From the NCBI RefSeq assembly GCF_001634285.1, contig NZ_CP015438.1, forward strand, positions 1,562,001 through 1,626,000: DNA of 64,000 bases, in the 5' to 3' direction. Positions 47,786 to 55,563 of the stretch are shown here, piece after piece. The number at the start of each line of letters is the position of its first letter. Position 1 is the first letter of the stretch. The DNA is from Anoxybacillus amylolyticus (lineage in GTDB: Bacteria > Bacillota > Bacilli > Bacillales > Anoxybacillaceae). Made by a program: the position numbers and the translations under genes. The notes beneath the pieces were generated by a model. It did no database searches and was not told where the DNA came from. It saw only the letters and a program-made list of their open reading frames with translations.

Positions 47786-47900
47786 TGTCTAGCTCCAAGT
47801 GCCATCGGCGTGATGCGCTCCGCCCCTTCTTTCGGGGGCTAATCCTCCTCGGTTGGGCTTGTGGGCTCTTAGCCGATAGGTGGGCGCTTTGCGCTTTTCT
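47786..47900. repeat. Dispersed Bacillaceae-type repeat
   Basis: The stretch starts ACTGTCTAGCTCCAAG and ends GTGGGCGCTTTGCGCTTTTC. Repeats with TGTCTAGCTCCAGCGCC at one end and GGGCGCTTGCGCTTTTC at the other are scattered through Bacillus and Geobacillus genomes. The middle is GC-rich with local hairpins (CCCCTTCTTTCGGGG). It abuts the 120-bp element that follows. A decayed relative lies at 21240-21330. Confidence 0.6.
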
Positions 47901-48020
47901 TATATAAGTTGCAATAAAGAATTTCCGATTTTTCGCTTCCGCTTTTATCTCAATACGAGCTGATATGGTATAACGTGGAAGGTAGTAAGCTGGATGTAAA
48001 ACAAAATTTTAACTTATATA
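47901..48020. mobile_element. 120-bp TA-flanked element, copy 1
   Basis: The stretch runs from TATATAAGTTGCAATAAAG to TTTTAACTTATATA. Its ends are inverted repeats (TATATAAGTT). A 120-bp copy in reverse orientation lies at 54429-54548, about 85% identical by eye, with the same boundaries. No coding capacity. It fits a miniature inverted-repeat element with a TA target. Confidence 0.7.
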
Positions 48021-48103
48021 GTTGCTTACAGATGTTTTTTAAAACGGTTATGCCGTCCACATAAGAGGAATAGTATAAATATAAAAAGAAGTGGAGGGAC
48101 AAC

Positions 48104-48826
48104 ATGAATCGGTTCGTTGTTTATGCAGGAGCGTATGTCATGATGGTACTTGTCAATGCGGTAGCGGAGTGGCTTCCTTTGAATGGTCAGACGACAGGGG
48201 AAATATCGCGGAAAGTAAACGTCTTATTTACCCCAGCAGGGTATGTGTTTTCAATTTGGGGGTTTATCTACCTCCTATTAGCGATTTGGATTTTAAGACA
48301 ATTTCCATCTTCTCGACGAGACTTACCTATGTATCGCCAAGCGTTCGTTCCTTTTGTTGTTAGCTGTATATTTAATGCGTTGTGGATTGTTGTGTGGCAT
48401 TATGAATATTTTCTCTTTTCTGTTGTTGTGATGCTTTCTCTTCTTTTTACGTTGATATGGTTATATAAAGTGGTCAAACGTACGAATCCAAGTTTTTTTG
48501 AACTATTTCCGTTTTCTGTTTATTTAGGCTGGGTCAGTGTTGCAACGATTGCAAACATTTCCTTTGTTTTAAAATACAACGGTTGGGACAGATTCGGATT
48601 GTCTGATGCGTTCTGGGCGATTACGATGTTACTCGTTGCAACAGCTTTAGCCCTTCTTTTCATGCTCCGGCAACGAGATTGGGCGTATCCACTTGTATTC
48701 GTTTGGGCGTTTGTTGGCATTGGGGTGAAAAACCAAGGAACCGCGTCGCTTGTCGCATACGTTTCATTTTTGCTTGCAGGAGTAATACTAATTAGCGTAG
48801 CGTCTTTGTATAAAGAAAAAACATAA
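48104..48826 (+). CDS. TspO/MBR-related membrane protein
   Basis: 240 residues with about seven hydrophobic segments. The region TPAGYVFSIWGFIYLLLAIWILRQF (residues 42-66), with its Trp and Pro pattern, resembles TspO/MBR family members, which bind tetrapyrroles or stress ligands. The protein is longer than typical TspO (about 155-180 residues) and belongs to an extended subgroup of unknown role. GTGGAGGGA precedes the ATG. The family call is from pattern only, and it is transcribed alone. Confidence 0.65.
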   Translation: MNRFVVYAGAYVMMVLVNAVAEWLPLNGQTTGEISRKVNVLFTPAGYVFSIWGFIYLLLAIWILRQFPSSRRDLPMYRQAFVPFVVSCIFNALWIVVWHYEYFLFSVVVMLSLLFTLIWLYKVVKRTNPSFFELFPFSVYLGWVSVATIANISFVLKYNGWDRFGLSDAFWAITMLLVATALALLFMLRQRDWAYPLVFVWAFVGIGVKNQGTASLVAYVSFLLAGVILISVASLYKEKT

Positions 48827-48853
48827 TCACCCACCGTTATCGTGGGTGATTAT
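48823..48853. terminator. Bidirectional terminator
   Basis: ATAATCACCCAC / GTGGGTGATTAT, a 12-bp perfect stem between convergent genes. Confidence 0.88.
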
Positions 48854-49131
48854 ATATATTTACATATCCCTTCGTTGAATTGTTTTTGCATGTCTTTGTC
48901 ATGTAAAAGTTTTTTGTAGTTTGTTTTTGAAAATAAATATGGACGAATGCTTGGATCTTCTAACATGTGCTTTACTGTGTTTTTGTCGAATGGTTTTTGT
49001 GTTTCAATAATTCTTGTTGCTTGCAGATGTTTCAATTTTCGTTTTGCTATGAGGTAATCAAACTGACCTAACAACAAAAAATCTAACAATCCACCTGCAA
49101 CTTTAAAACATATAGTGACTAGCGTTTCCAT
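48850..49131 (-). CDS. Hypothetical protein
   Basis: 93 residues from ATG after GGAGACGGAGGG. An N-terminal hydrophobic segment (METLVTICFKVAGGLLDFLL) precedes a basic linker AKRKLKHLQA and a hydrophilic tail with PYLFSKTNYKKLLHDKDMQK. One membrane pass or membrane association is likely. No family recognised. AT-rich compared with the core genes, and located at the left side of the accessory region, so horizontal origin is possible. Confidence 0.6.
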   Translation of the reverse strand: METLVTICFKVAGGLLDFLLLGQFDYLIAKRKLKHLQATRIIETQKPFDKNTVKHMLEDPSIRPYLFSKTNYKKLLHDKDMQKQFNEGICKYI

Positions 49132-49527
49132 CTTTCCCTCCGTCTCCTTGTTATTTTTGTTGTATCACTTAAATTTTACTTTACCTTTTTTATCGTAATA
49201 TATTGACAAAAAAAAAATAAGGATAAAATTTTATTGTGAATATTGCGACGATTGGGTGTGTTTGTTGTGAAATTGTATTTACCTTTTTAAGGAAGATTGA
49301 GGTAAAAATGGAAGGAAGCTGGCTGAGGGTGTTTTTCGTATAAGACGAGAAAAGCTCTCATATGGTAAGAAGTATCCCGATCTTTATAGCTATCATTTTG
49401 ATGAAAAAATATAAGAGGCACTGCTTTGATTTTTCTTAGGGATATGTAAGGATAAGGAGGCTTTTTTATATAAATAAATGATTCTATGGAATACAGCTAT
49501 TCATTACTTATCACTACATTTCATTTC
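49132..49527 (+). other. AT-rich intergenic region left of the IS element
   Basis: About 395 bp with no ORF with a start site. A short open stretch around 49317-49410 reads KLAEGVFRIRREKLSYGKKY in one frame and may be a decayed gene, but I cannot name it. Confidence 0.4.
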
Positions 49528-49561
49528 TATATACATCCAAATTGGCATGTTAACCTCTGGG

Positions 49562-50104
49562 TTACGCAGTACATCCGATGCGGCGTAACACTTCATCCCG
49601 GTGTTGCAAGACGTACTGTTCAAAGCGAGTAATGGACTGGACAATGTCGTTTTGATCCTTATGCAAGACGTTGGCGATGACTTCATCTTTCAGCCACTTC
49701 CATAACCGTTCAATCGGGTTTAACTGTGGAGAATACGGTGGCAAATAGATAAAGTGAAATGCAGCGCCTTCGTCGCTATCGAGGAATGCTTGCACCATGT
49801 TGGCATGATGAATACGTGCATTGTCCAACACAAGCACGATGAATCGATCCGAATATTTCTCTTTCAACAGGCGCAAAAAGTCTAAGAACGTCTCGGCATT
49901 GGCGGATGAGGCACGATGAAACACGACATCGCCTTGTTGAACGTCGACCGCACCAAAAATGGACACATGGGCATGATGACCGTAACTCGGGATTTGTTTT
50001 TGCTTGCCTACTTCTGCCCATGTCGTACGAAGCGCTTGATAGGCACGAACATGCGTCTCATCTACATAAAACATGGTGACGTGCTCGGTGATTAGTTTTT
50101 TTTT
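49562..50104 (-). CDS. IS630-type transposase, DDE catalytic ORF
   Basis: About 180 residues entered by a -1 shift at the A9 run (50096-50104). The three catalytic acids are present: Asp in MFYVDETHVR, Asp in VLVLDNARIHHA and Glu in LNPIERLWKWLK, with PPYSPQLNP between the last two, the DDE_3 signature. No inactivating change is visible, so the element may still be mobile. The reading frame is open further upstream but has no ribosome site there, supporting translation as a fusion. Confidence 0.85.
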   Translation of the reverse strand, partial: KKKLITEHVTMFYVDETHVRAYQALRTTWAEVGKQKQIPSYGHHAHVSIFGAVDVQQGDVVFHRASSANAETFLDFLRLLKEKYSDRFIVLVLDNARIHHANMVQAFLDSDEGAAFHFIYLPPYSPQLNPIERLWKWLKDEVIANVLHKDQNDIVQSITRFEQYVLQHRDEVLRRIGCTA

Positions 50105-50622
50105 ATAAATTCGAGTTCCTTTTGAAAAGCAGCTTGATGTTCTGGATTCCCTTTCACCAGCTTGTAGGTTGGACGTGTCCACGATAAACGAAGACGATGT
50201 AACAACTTGCGAATGCCTTCACGTGACATAAACACACCATATGTTTGTTGGATGTAAGATTGCAAAATGCGTGTGTTCCATGAGGAAGAAATGCCCCAAC
50301 CGACATCAACGGGGGTGGTGGTTAACACGAGTTGTCTTAGTTCTTGTTGCTGTTCTTCGGTAAGAAACGGCACACGACCGGGTGGTAAGCGGCGATCGAG
50401 TAAATGATCGAGTCCTCCTTCGTTAAAGCGTGAGACGTAGAGGGCAACCGATTGACGGCATAGATTGACCATTTTCGCAACATCTTTTCCGAGATACCCT
50501 TCCATGACGAGACGAACGGCGGTAACCCGAACGCGAAGCGAAGCATCTTTGATTTTCCGTTCTTGTTTCCGAAGTGTTCGAGGGGTCCAGCCGTGATCAT
50601 TTGTAATTTTAAGACGTTTCAT
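50092..50622 (-). CDS. IS630-type transposase, N-terminal ORF
   Basis: 176 residues with an N-terminal helix-turn-helix region (RLVMEGYLGKDVAKMVNLCRQ, about 38-58), a second HTH-like region (EGIRKLLHRLRLSWTRPTYK) and the linker that leads to the DDE domain. It ends LEFIKKN at a stop just after a run of nine A residues. The catalytic part continues in the -1 frame. Full activity therefore needs frameshifting or transcript slippage, the usual device of IS630 elements. The ATG follows GGAGCGG. Confidence 0.85.
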   Translation of the reverse strand: MKRLKITNDHGWTPRTLRKQERKIKDASLRVRVTAVRLVMEGYLGKDVAKMVNLCRQSVALYVSRFNEGGLDHLLDRRLPPGRVPFLTEEQQQELRQLVLTTTPVDVGWGISSSWNTRILQSYIQQTYGVFMSREGIRKLLHRLRLSWTRPTYKLVKGNPEHQAAFQKELEFIKKN

Positions 50623-50739
50623 GTCATTTCCGCTCCTTTTATACGTGGGTATTTAGGAGCAGTATAACCATAGAAAAAGGCGTTCATACAGAAGTTATCA
50701 TTTTAAAGTGCATGTATATAGTGGAAAGGATGGTTAGCA

Positions 50740-51087
50740 ATGTCTACATGGAATAGAATTGAATCAGGAATTAAACAAGGATTAAAGGATGTAGCAGCTT
50801 CTTATGGAATTAATTGGAGTGGTGCTGCTAATACTGCTAGTAAGGTAGGTCCGGCTACAGTAGGTGCCCGTAATGGTTGGAGAGAAACAGAAGCAGAAGT
50901 GAGAACTAAGATATCCCAAGCAGAAACGAGATTGGCAGCTGGGAGAATTGAAAAGGCAGCAACACAAACGATAGCTAAAGGAGCAGCTAAAGGAGCGATC
51001 AAAGCGATAGGAATATGGGGATTCATACCTGATATCGTTATATTTGCGAATGGTTTTAGAAAAGGGTACTCAGCTGCAGGCAACTAG
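50740..51087 (+). CDS. Module protein A (Ala/Gly-rich amphipathic), copy 1
   Basis: 115 residues from ATG. The N-terminal part (MSTWNRIESGIKQGLKDVAA) is variable between copies; the C-terminal part is conserved: a charged helix AGRIEKAATQTIAKGAAKG, then IKAIGIWGFIPDIVIFANGF and RKGYSAAGN. The GxxxG-like Ala/Gly segment followed by a hydrophobic stretch suggests membrane insertion. The gene lies 12 bp before a small membrane protein gene, and truncated copies occur at 51508 and 54179. A toxin-immunity or bacteriocin-like pair is one guess; nothing in the sequence proves it. No family recognised. Confidence 0.7.
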   Translation: MSTWNRIESGIKQGLKDVAASYGINWSGAANTASKVGPATVGARNGWRETEAEVRTKISQAETRLAAGRIEKAATQTIAKGAAKGAIKAIGIWGFIPDIVIFANGFRKGYSAAGN

Positions 51088-51098
51088 GAGGACTTATA

Positions 51099-51374
51099 AT
51101 GGGTGCTTACGAAATAAACGGAATTTTCCTCGTGGTCTTTATCTATTGGCAACTATTTTATGCTGTTAAGAAAAAGGATGCTGGTCATATTGTTGTTGTT
51201 GCTCCTATATTATTAATGTTTATCTTTATTTATACCACTCTTTTTGATTTCATTCCACCTTATCTACGTATCGGGATTGTTGTTATTGTATATATGTTGC
51301 TTATTGTAGTTGGTTTTAGAAATGCAAAGAGGGAAATTAAAGAAGCAAAATTTAGAAACAAAAATGATGCGTAA
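51099..51374 (+). CDS. Module protein B (small membrane protein), copy 1
   Basis: 91 residues from ATG, 6 bp after AGGAGG within the spacer. Three predicted membrane helices (about 8-24, 31-50 and 57-76) and a basic tail REIKEAKFRNKNDA. It starts MGAYEINGIFLVVFIYWQLF. The same start follows protein A in the copy at 54373, where the rest is lost. The constant pairing with gene A suggests a partner or immunity role. No family recognised. Confidence 0.7.
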   Translation: MGAYEINGIFLVVFIYWQLFYAVKKKDAGHIVVVAPILLMFIFIYTTLFDFIPPYLRIGIVVIVYMLLIVVGFRNAKREIKEAKFRNKNDA

Positions 51375-51432
51375 CTTGTGATGCTAGTTGAACCATAACG
51401 CTCGACTAGCACTACGAGGTATCGCCATTTTC

Positions 51433-51489
51433 ATTAGATTACAGGTCAAAGAAATTAAAGGTAAATTGCGAAGTAAAAAGGATACGTAA
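51433..51489 (+). pseudogene. Decayed tail of module gene B
   Basis: An 18-codon stretch reads IRLQVKEIKGKLRSKKDT before a stop. It resembles the end of protein B (FRNAKREIKEAKFRNKNDA) in charge pattern and position. It lies just before the truncated gene A copy, implying an old tandem duplication of the A-B module. Confidence 0.4.
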
Positions 51490-51507
51490 GAACTATTGGA
51501 TAGTACC

Positions 51508-51645
51508 ATGATACACAATGGTTATAGAGAGATGCAAATAGCAGCTAAAGGAGCGATCAAAGCGATAGGAAGATGGGGATTCATACCTGATATAGCGATA
51601 TTTGTGAATGGCTTTAGAAAAGGGTATTCTGCTTCTGGGAATTAG
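51508..51645 (+). pseudogene. Truncated module gene A, copy 2
   Basis: 45 codons, ending IAAKGAIKAIGRWGFIPDIA and FVNGFRKGYSASGN. It equals the last third of copy 1 with few changes, and the N-terminal two thirds are missing. No gene B follows. The conservation of only the C-terminal hydrophobic segment is notable. Confidence 0.65.
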
Positions 51646-52156
51646 GGGGGAAGACAAGGATTTTTTGAAGAAGATGATGAAAAAGGACGGCAAGTGTCTA
51701 GTGCAAAATGAAGGTGCATAGAGTCCTGTATCCCAAACGTGCAGAGCTTCATGGCATAAAAAAAGACTTGCCATCGCTCGATGTGTTGGTCAAAAAGTTA
51801 TTCCTAAAAATGAAATAAAAAGCCCCTATTAAGGTGGGAAAAGAGGGTTTGGTGTTGAATTTTAGGACGATTATGCGCAACAAACGCCGGGGAGGAGTAT
51901 TTGTGATGCCTTTTAAACAAAAGGGAGAAGTAAAAACTCGAACATACATACAACCACCACAGGCGGGAGCGCATCAGCTGTCGCCCGTTTCATTGGTGGT
52001 GTCGCCCGCCTTGCTTCATCATGGCGGTGAATTATATCCCAGGTTTGATGGGGGATGTAAGAACCCATGATGGATTTGTCAAAATGGAGCTTTTCATAAA
52101 AGGGTGAAACGATGTTTCTGTAAATGCGACTAATGATAACAAAGGAGGAGATTAGG
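51646..52156 (+). other. Unrecognised stretch between module remnant and lipoprotein gene
   Basis: About 510 bp. It has an open frame of 78 codons at 51834-52070 without a convincing ribosome site or recognisable sequence, and short decayed frames. I see no gene I can support. Confidence 0.4.
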
Positions 52157-52663
52157 GTGAAAAAACGGCTTGTTTTCATTGCCGCCGTGTGGAGTGTTTG
52201 GTTGGCAGGCTGTAACGGGCAAACTGACCGCTATGCCATTGAAGGGTATGTCGTGAGAAAAGAAGGGGGAAGCATCTTGGTTGTCAGTTCGGATCCGCAA
52301 GATTTTCGTTCCACAGGCGGGATTGAAGAGTTTTACAATGCTATCTTTGTTTCGAATGCACCAGCGCGAGTGAAGATCGGTCAGAAAGTTCGGGTCTGGA
52401 TTGATGGAGGAATTGCTGAGTCGTATCCAGGCCAAGGAAAGGCTGGAAAAGTGTTGGTTGTGCCGAGCGCTCCGCGTGATGGAGCCAGCTTATTGGAGGA
52501 GGAAGTGATCCGCCAAGCGCTGAAAAAGGAAGCAATTCGTCTCCGGCACACGATTCCTGTGATTCGAGCGGTTCAGTATGACAAACAAGCGGATACTTGG
52601 ACGCTTCGAGTGAAAGACGCCCATGGGCGAACGGAATTTGATGTTCGGATCAAGGATGGATAA
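52157..52663 (+). CDS. DUF3221-type lipoprotein
   Basis: 168 residues from GTG after AAAGGAGGAG. It has a lipoprotein signal (KKRLVFIAAVWSVWLAGC, Cys at about residue 18) and a beta-rich domain with YAIEGYVVRKEGGSILVVSS near the start and VKIGQKVRVWIDGGIAESYPGQ near residue 70, which is the DUF3221 pattern of Bacillus YobA-like lipoproteins. Role unknown; it should sit on the outer face of the membrane. Codon use is GC-richer than the AT-rich module genes, pointing to a separate origin. Confidence 0.75.
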   Translation: MKKRLVFIAAVWSVWLAGCNGQTDRYAIEGYVVRKEGGSILVVSSDPQDFRSTGGIEEFYNAIFVSNAPARVKIGQKVRVWIDGGIAESYPGQGKAGKVLVVPSAPRDGASLLEEEVIRQALKKEAIRLRHTIPVIRAVQYDKQADTWTLRVKDAHGRTEFDVRIKDG

Positions 52664-52778
52664 AGATGAGAGGATTGCCATCGAGTTATTCAGACAAAAA
52701 TAGAACACAAGAGAACGCGAACGCAAGAGAAGACACCCCTTCCCCCTTTGATGGGGGGAGGGGTTCGGGAAAACATCG

Positions 52779-54005
52779 TTACGAAGACAACGCGGAGACA
52801 AGCGGACGGTCCGGCAAGTAGAGCTGGGCGTCGCCGCTTTGGCCTGCCGCGATCCAGTCGCGCAGGCATTTAGCGAGCGCCATGCTGTAAACGGCGCCGT
52901 TGTCTCCATAGGCGTAGACGAAATAGCAGTTTGGATATTCGTCGTATACCCCGATGATCGGCAGACCGTCGTGTGTGCCGGCGTAGTAGGCGCCTAAGTA
53001 AAATTCGGCTCGGACTGGGATCGTGGGGAAGCGTTGCTGAAACTCCGCGATCAACTGGTCGCGATGATGAATGAGTTTGGCATCGCGTTCATCGGCATAC
53101 GTTGTATCTTCATCCAATCCACCGATGATAATGCGGTTGTCAGCGGTCGTCCGCATGTAGATGTAAGGACGGGCCGTTTCCCAAATGAGTGTTCGGTTGT
53201 GCCAGCTTGAGAAATCCTCGACTTGGTTGGTAACCACGGCATAAGTGCTGCTCAGCACGGCGTTCGGATCTTTTTTGAAGTCCAATGTTTCGTAACCAGC
53301 CGCCACGATGACTGCTCTGGCGCGAATGACTGCGCCGGTTTTCGTATAAAAAACGGCTTGGTCTTTTTCGAGTTTTTTTCCATTGATTTCGGTTTGTTCG
53401 TAAATGGAAACTCCTCGGCGTTTGGCATATTCCAACAGGCCGATGGTCAGTTTGTATGGATTGACTTCGCCGTCTCCTTTCGTCAGCAGCGCCGCTGGCT
53501 TGCGGAACGGATAATGGCGGGCGATTTGTTCTTCCGACCACCGTTCGATAGCAAAGCCGTGTTTCTGGAGAGCGGCATATTCTTTTTCCAATTTGCTTAC
53601 ATCTTCAGGAGAGCTGGCATAATACAAACTGTCGCGGGAGACAAATTCGCAATCGAGCGGCAGCTTTCGAGCGGCATTGGCGAGATCGCAGATGGCCTGT
53701 TCACAAAGTTTTACATGCCGCGCCGCGTACGTTTCGCCAAAGCTGTTGATCAGCTCGAAAAACATTTTTTCCCCCAAGTATTGGATCAGGGCCGTATTGA
53801 CAGCTGTGCTCCCGTGTCCCGCTTTTCGCTTCTCGACGACCACGACGTCAAGATCGGTGTCGCTGAGGAAGTAGGCGCATTGGGCGCCCGAAGTACCAGC
53901 GCCGATAATAAGCACGTCGCAGTCGATGTCTTCCTCTAAGACCGGGTAGCTCGGCGGGTTGGTAAAAGTTGTTGGCCAGTAGAAGATTCCAGATTGCAAG
54001 TTCAC
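52779..54005 (-). CDS. FAD-dependent oxidoreductase (DAO family)
   Basis: 408 residues from GTG after AAGGAGACG. An N-terminal FAD-binding fold (CDVLIIGAGTSGAQCAYFL near residue 30, VVVVEK for the ribose) leads into a D-amino-acid-oxidase-like domain with GDGEVNPYKLTIGLLEYA near 180 and a C-terminal GTHDGLPIIGVYDEYPNCYF segment with GDNGAVYSMALA closing the flavin site. The substrate is unknown; relatives oxidise amines or amino acids. The gene is clearly GC-richer than its flanks. A truncated module A copy starts just beyond its promoter side. Confidence 0.82.
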   Translation of the reverse strand: MNLQSGIFYWPTTFTNPPSYPVLEEDIDCDVLIIGAGTSGAQCAYFLSDTDLDVVVVEKRKAGHGSTAVNTALIQYLGEKMFFELINSFGETYAARHVKLCEQAICDLANAARKLPLDCEFVSRDSLYYASSPEDVSKLEKEYAALQKHGFAIERWSEEQIARHYPFRKPAALLTKGDGEVNPYKLTIGLLEYAKRRGVSIYEQTEINGKKLEKDQAVFYTKTGAVIRARAVIVAAGYETLDFKKDPNAVLSSTYAVVTNQVEDFSSWHNRTLIWETARPYIYMRTTADNRIIIGGLDEDTTYADERDAKLIHHRDQLIAEFQQRFPTIPVRAEFYLGAYYAGTHDGLPIIGVYDEYPNCYFVYAYGDNGAVYSMALAKCLRDWIAAGQSGDAQLYLPDRPLVSALSS

Positions 54006-54178
54006 GATCGTTCGTCTCCTTCCACTTCATCGTTCGTTTTTAGCATGACCGTAATTATTTGGTTTATTCGTCGGGAAGGAGGAGGGGAACCACGCCAAAC
54101 GTTTTTTCGACTTCATGGCTGGAGCAACGGCTGTTGGGGGGGATTAAGGGAGATAAAAATGCACGAGCAGAAGTAGAG

Positions 54179-54361
54179 ATGCAGAAATCTAAAGCAGAAA
54201 CGAGATTGGAAGTAGGAAGAATTGAAAAAGCAGCCACACAAACGATAGCTAAAGGAGCAGCTAAAGGAGCGATCAAAGCGATAGAAATATGGGGATTCAT
54301 ACCAGTCATAGCTATATTTGCGAATGGTTTTAGGAAAGGGTACTTAGCTGCAGGCAACTAG
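54179..54361 (+). pseudogene. Truncated module gene A, copy 3
   Basis: Homology to copy 1 starts near codon 40 of the open frame. The C-terminal part is nearly identical: AAKGAIKAIEIWGFIPVIAI and FANGFRKGYLAAGN. The N-terminal 60 or so residues of copy 1 are missing, and the DNA before it belongs to the oxidoreductase upstream region, so this is a truncated copy. An in-frame ATG at 54179 would give a 60-residue protein. Followed by a broken gene B. Confidence 0.65.
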
Positions 54362-54372
54362 GAGGGCTTATA

Positions 54373-54428
54373 GTGGGAGCTTACGAAATAAACGGAATTT
54401 TCCTAGTGGTCTTTATTTATTGGCAACT
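54373..54428 (+). pseudogene. Module gene B, copy 2, broken by an insertion
   Basis: GTG start and 18 codons (GAYEINGIFLVVFIYWQL) match copy 1 of gene B. At the TA of CAACTA the match stops and the 120-bp element begins. The sequence after that element does not return to gene B. The frame stays open to 54603 by chance and should not be read as a real protein. Confidence 0.7.
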
Positions 54429-54548
54429 ATATAAGCTGAAATTTTGTTTTACATTCAGCAGAGCACTCACCACGTTATATCATATCGGTTTGTATTTAGA
54501 TGAAAACGGGAACGAAAAATCGGAAATTCTTTATTGCAACTTATATAG
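54429..54548. mobile_element. 120-bp TA-flanked element, copy 2 (inverted)
   Basis: TATATAAGCTGAAATTTTG to TTGCAACTTATATA. The reverse complement aligns over its whole length with 47901-48020 (about 85% identity). It sits at a TA in module gene B and truncates that gene. Confidence 0.7.
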
Positions 54549-54627
54549 GTTGGAATTAGATGAAGCAAAGCAGCGGCTGTTGCTTGGTTTTTTTGAAATA
54601 TAGGTGAATTTGTCGAAGGAATGTTCT

Positions 54628-55092
54628 ATGAGTAAAAGGTTTATTGATTTACATCGAGAGTTTTTACAATTACTTGAGTAAAAAAATGGAAAAAGGCGTT
54701 CATTCTTTCGGAAAAGGCTGAGGCTTTGTATCGTGAGAAGACTTATTATACAATTTTTGGGAAATCTTGTTTGTTAGCTGAGCTTAATCAGCCTACAGAA
54801 GCATTAACACAGTTAAAACTAGCAATGGAACAAGGTGCCTGGTGGAACCCGGAAACGTTATTAACCGAAGAAATGTTAAGTCCAATTAAAGATAAGGAAT
54901 AATTTCAGAAAATTTAGCAAATATGCAAACAGCGTTGGCCAGAGTAACAAAAACTGTAATCTCCAGAACTTCATGTTATAGGAAATAACAGAAATAAAGT
55001 AGCGATTTTGTCATTACATTGGCGAAAAGATAATGCGTGTGATTTTGAAGAATATTGGAAAAGCGAAGAACTGCTTAAACAATACATATACA
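54628..55092 (+). pseudogene. Decayed TPR-alpha/beta-hydrolase (esterase) gene
   Basis: Broken in several frames. From the N-terminal end one reads KAEALYREKTYYTIFGKSC with LAELNQPTEALTQLKLAMEQ and GAWWNPETLLTEEMLSPIKD, then in another frame NKVAILSLHWRKDNACDFEE and YWKSEELLKQYIYI. Helical repeats of this kind joined to a LSLHGRGGN-like hydrolase start are seen in a Bacillaceae esterase family. Stops and frame changes make it non-functional. The nucleophile region is lost. Confidence 0.5.
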
Positions 55093-55099
55093 TAAAAAA

Positions 55100-55422
55100 G
55101 CGATATTAAACGGTACTGAAGAACAGGCGGTTATCATTTCCGCATTCACCGGTAAGCCAGCTAGAGGATAAAAAATGAATTTACCATAAAAATGAAAGAA
55201 CATGAGGCCATTTTGCCGGCCTATCCAATTCAACATATACTTACCTAAGATATCCGGTCAGAAGCCGCAAAACAGAAAAATAAAGAGTGGATGTCGCTTT
55301 GGTGTGGGCAAAATCCTCGACTAAGCAAAAATTTGCATGCCGCAGAGCTAATTGGAATCATCGCAAATCAAGTGGGAACAATGATAAACCAATTCAACAA
55401 TGGATGTGTTGATCAACAATAG
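55100..55422 (+). pseudogene. C-terminal remnant of nitronate monooxygenase
   Basis: One frame gives ILNGTEEQAVIISAFTGKPARG, a stop, then after a shift PAYPIQHILT, a stop, and DIRSEAAKQKNKEWMSLWCG with QNPRLSKNLHAAELIGIIAN. SAFTGKPARG and SLWxGQ...LxKNL.AxELI match the end of nitronate monooxygenases (2-nitropropane dioxygenase family). One frameshift and at least two stops, and no N-terminal half. Confidence 0.6.
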
Positions 55423-55434
55423 ACAATGTTAATT

Positions 55435-55478
55435 AAAGACGGGGAGATTTGTGATCTCTCCGTCTTTTTTTTTTTTTT
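55435..55478 (+). terminator. Terminator after the remnant genes
   Basis: AAAGACGGGGAGAT / ATCTCTCCGTCTTT stem followed by a long T run. Confidence 0.88.
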
Positions 55479-55563
55479 GCAGTTTTCTACTCAACAAGAA
55501 ATATATGATGTTAGATTTTATAACAAAAAAATCAAAATATACTATATTTTTCTGAATTTTTCG

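Larger units (their letters stand above)
49528..50720 (-). mobile_element. IS630-type insertion sequence
   Basis: About 1.19 kb. Terminal inverted repeats: TATATACATCCAAATTGGC on the left and, reading inward on the right, TATATACATGCACTTTAAA, with about 25 of the first 33 positions matching, and TA at each outer edge as IS630/Tc1 elements leave. It carries a helix-turn-helix ORF and a DDE ORF joined at an A9 slip site. Its ends match those of the cloverleaf element E1. Confidence 0.85.

Noticed and set aside
51834..52070. Open frame of 78 codons
   Set aside because: Poor ribosome site and no recognisable sequence; it crosses the boundary between decayed stretches.
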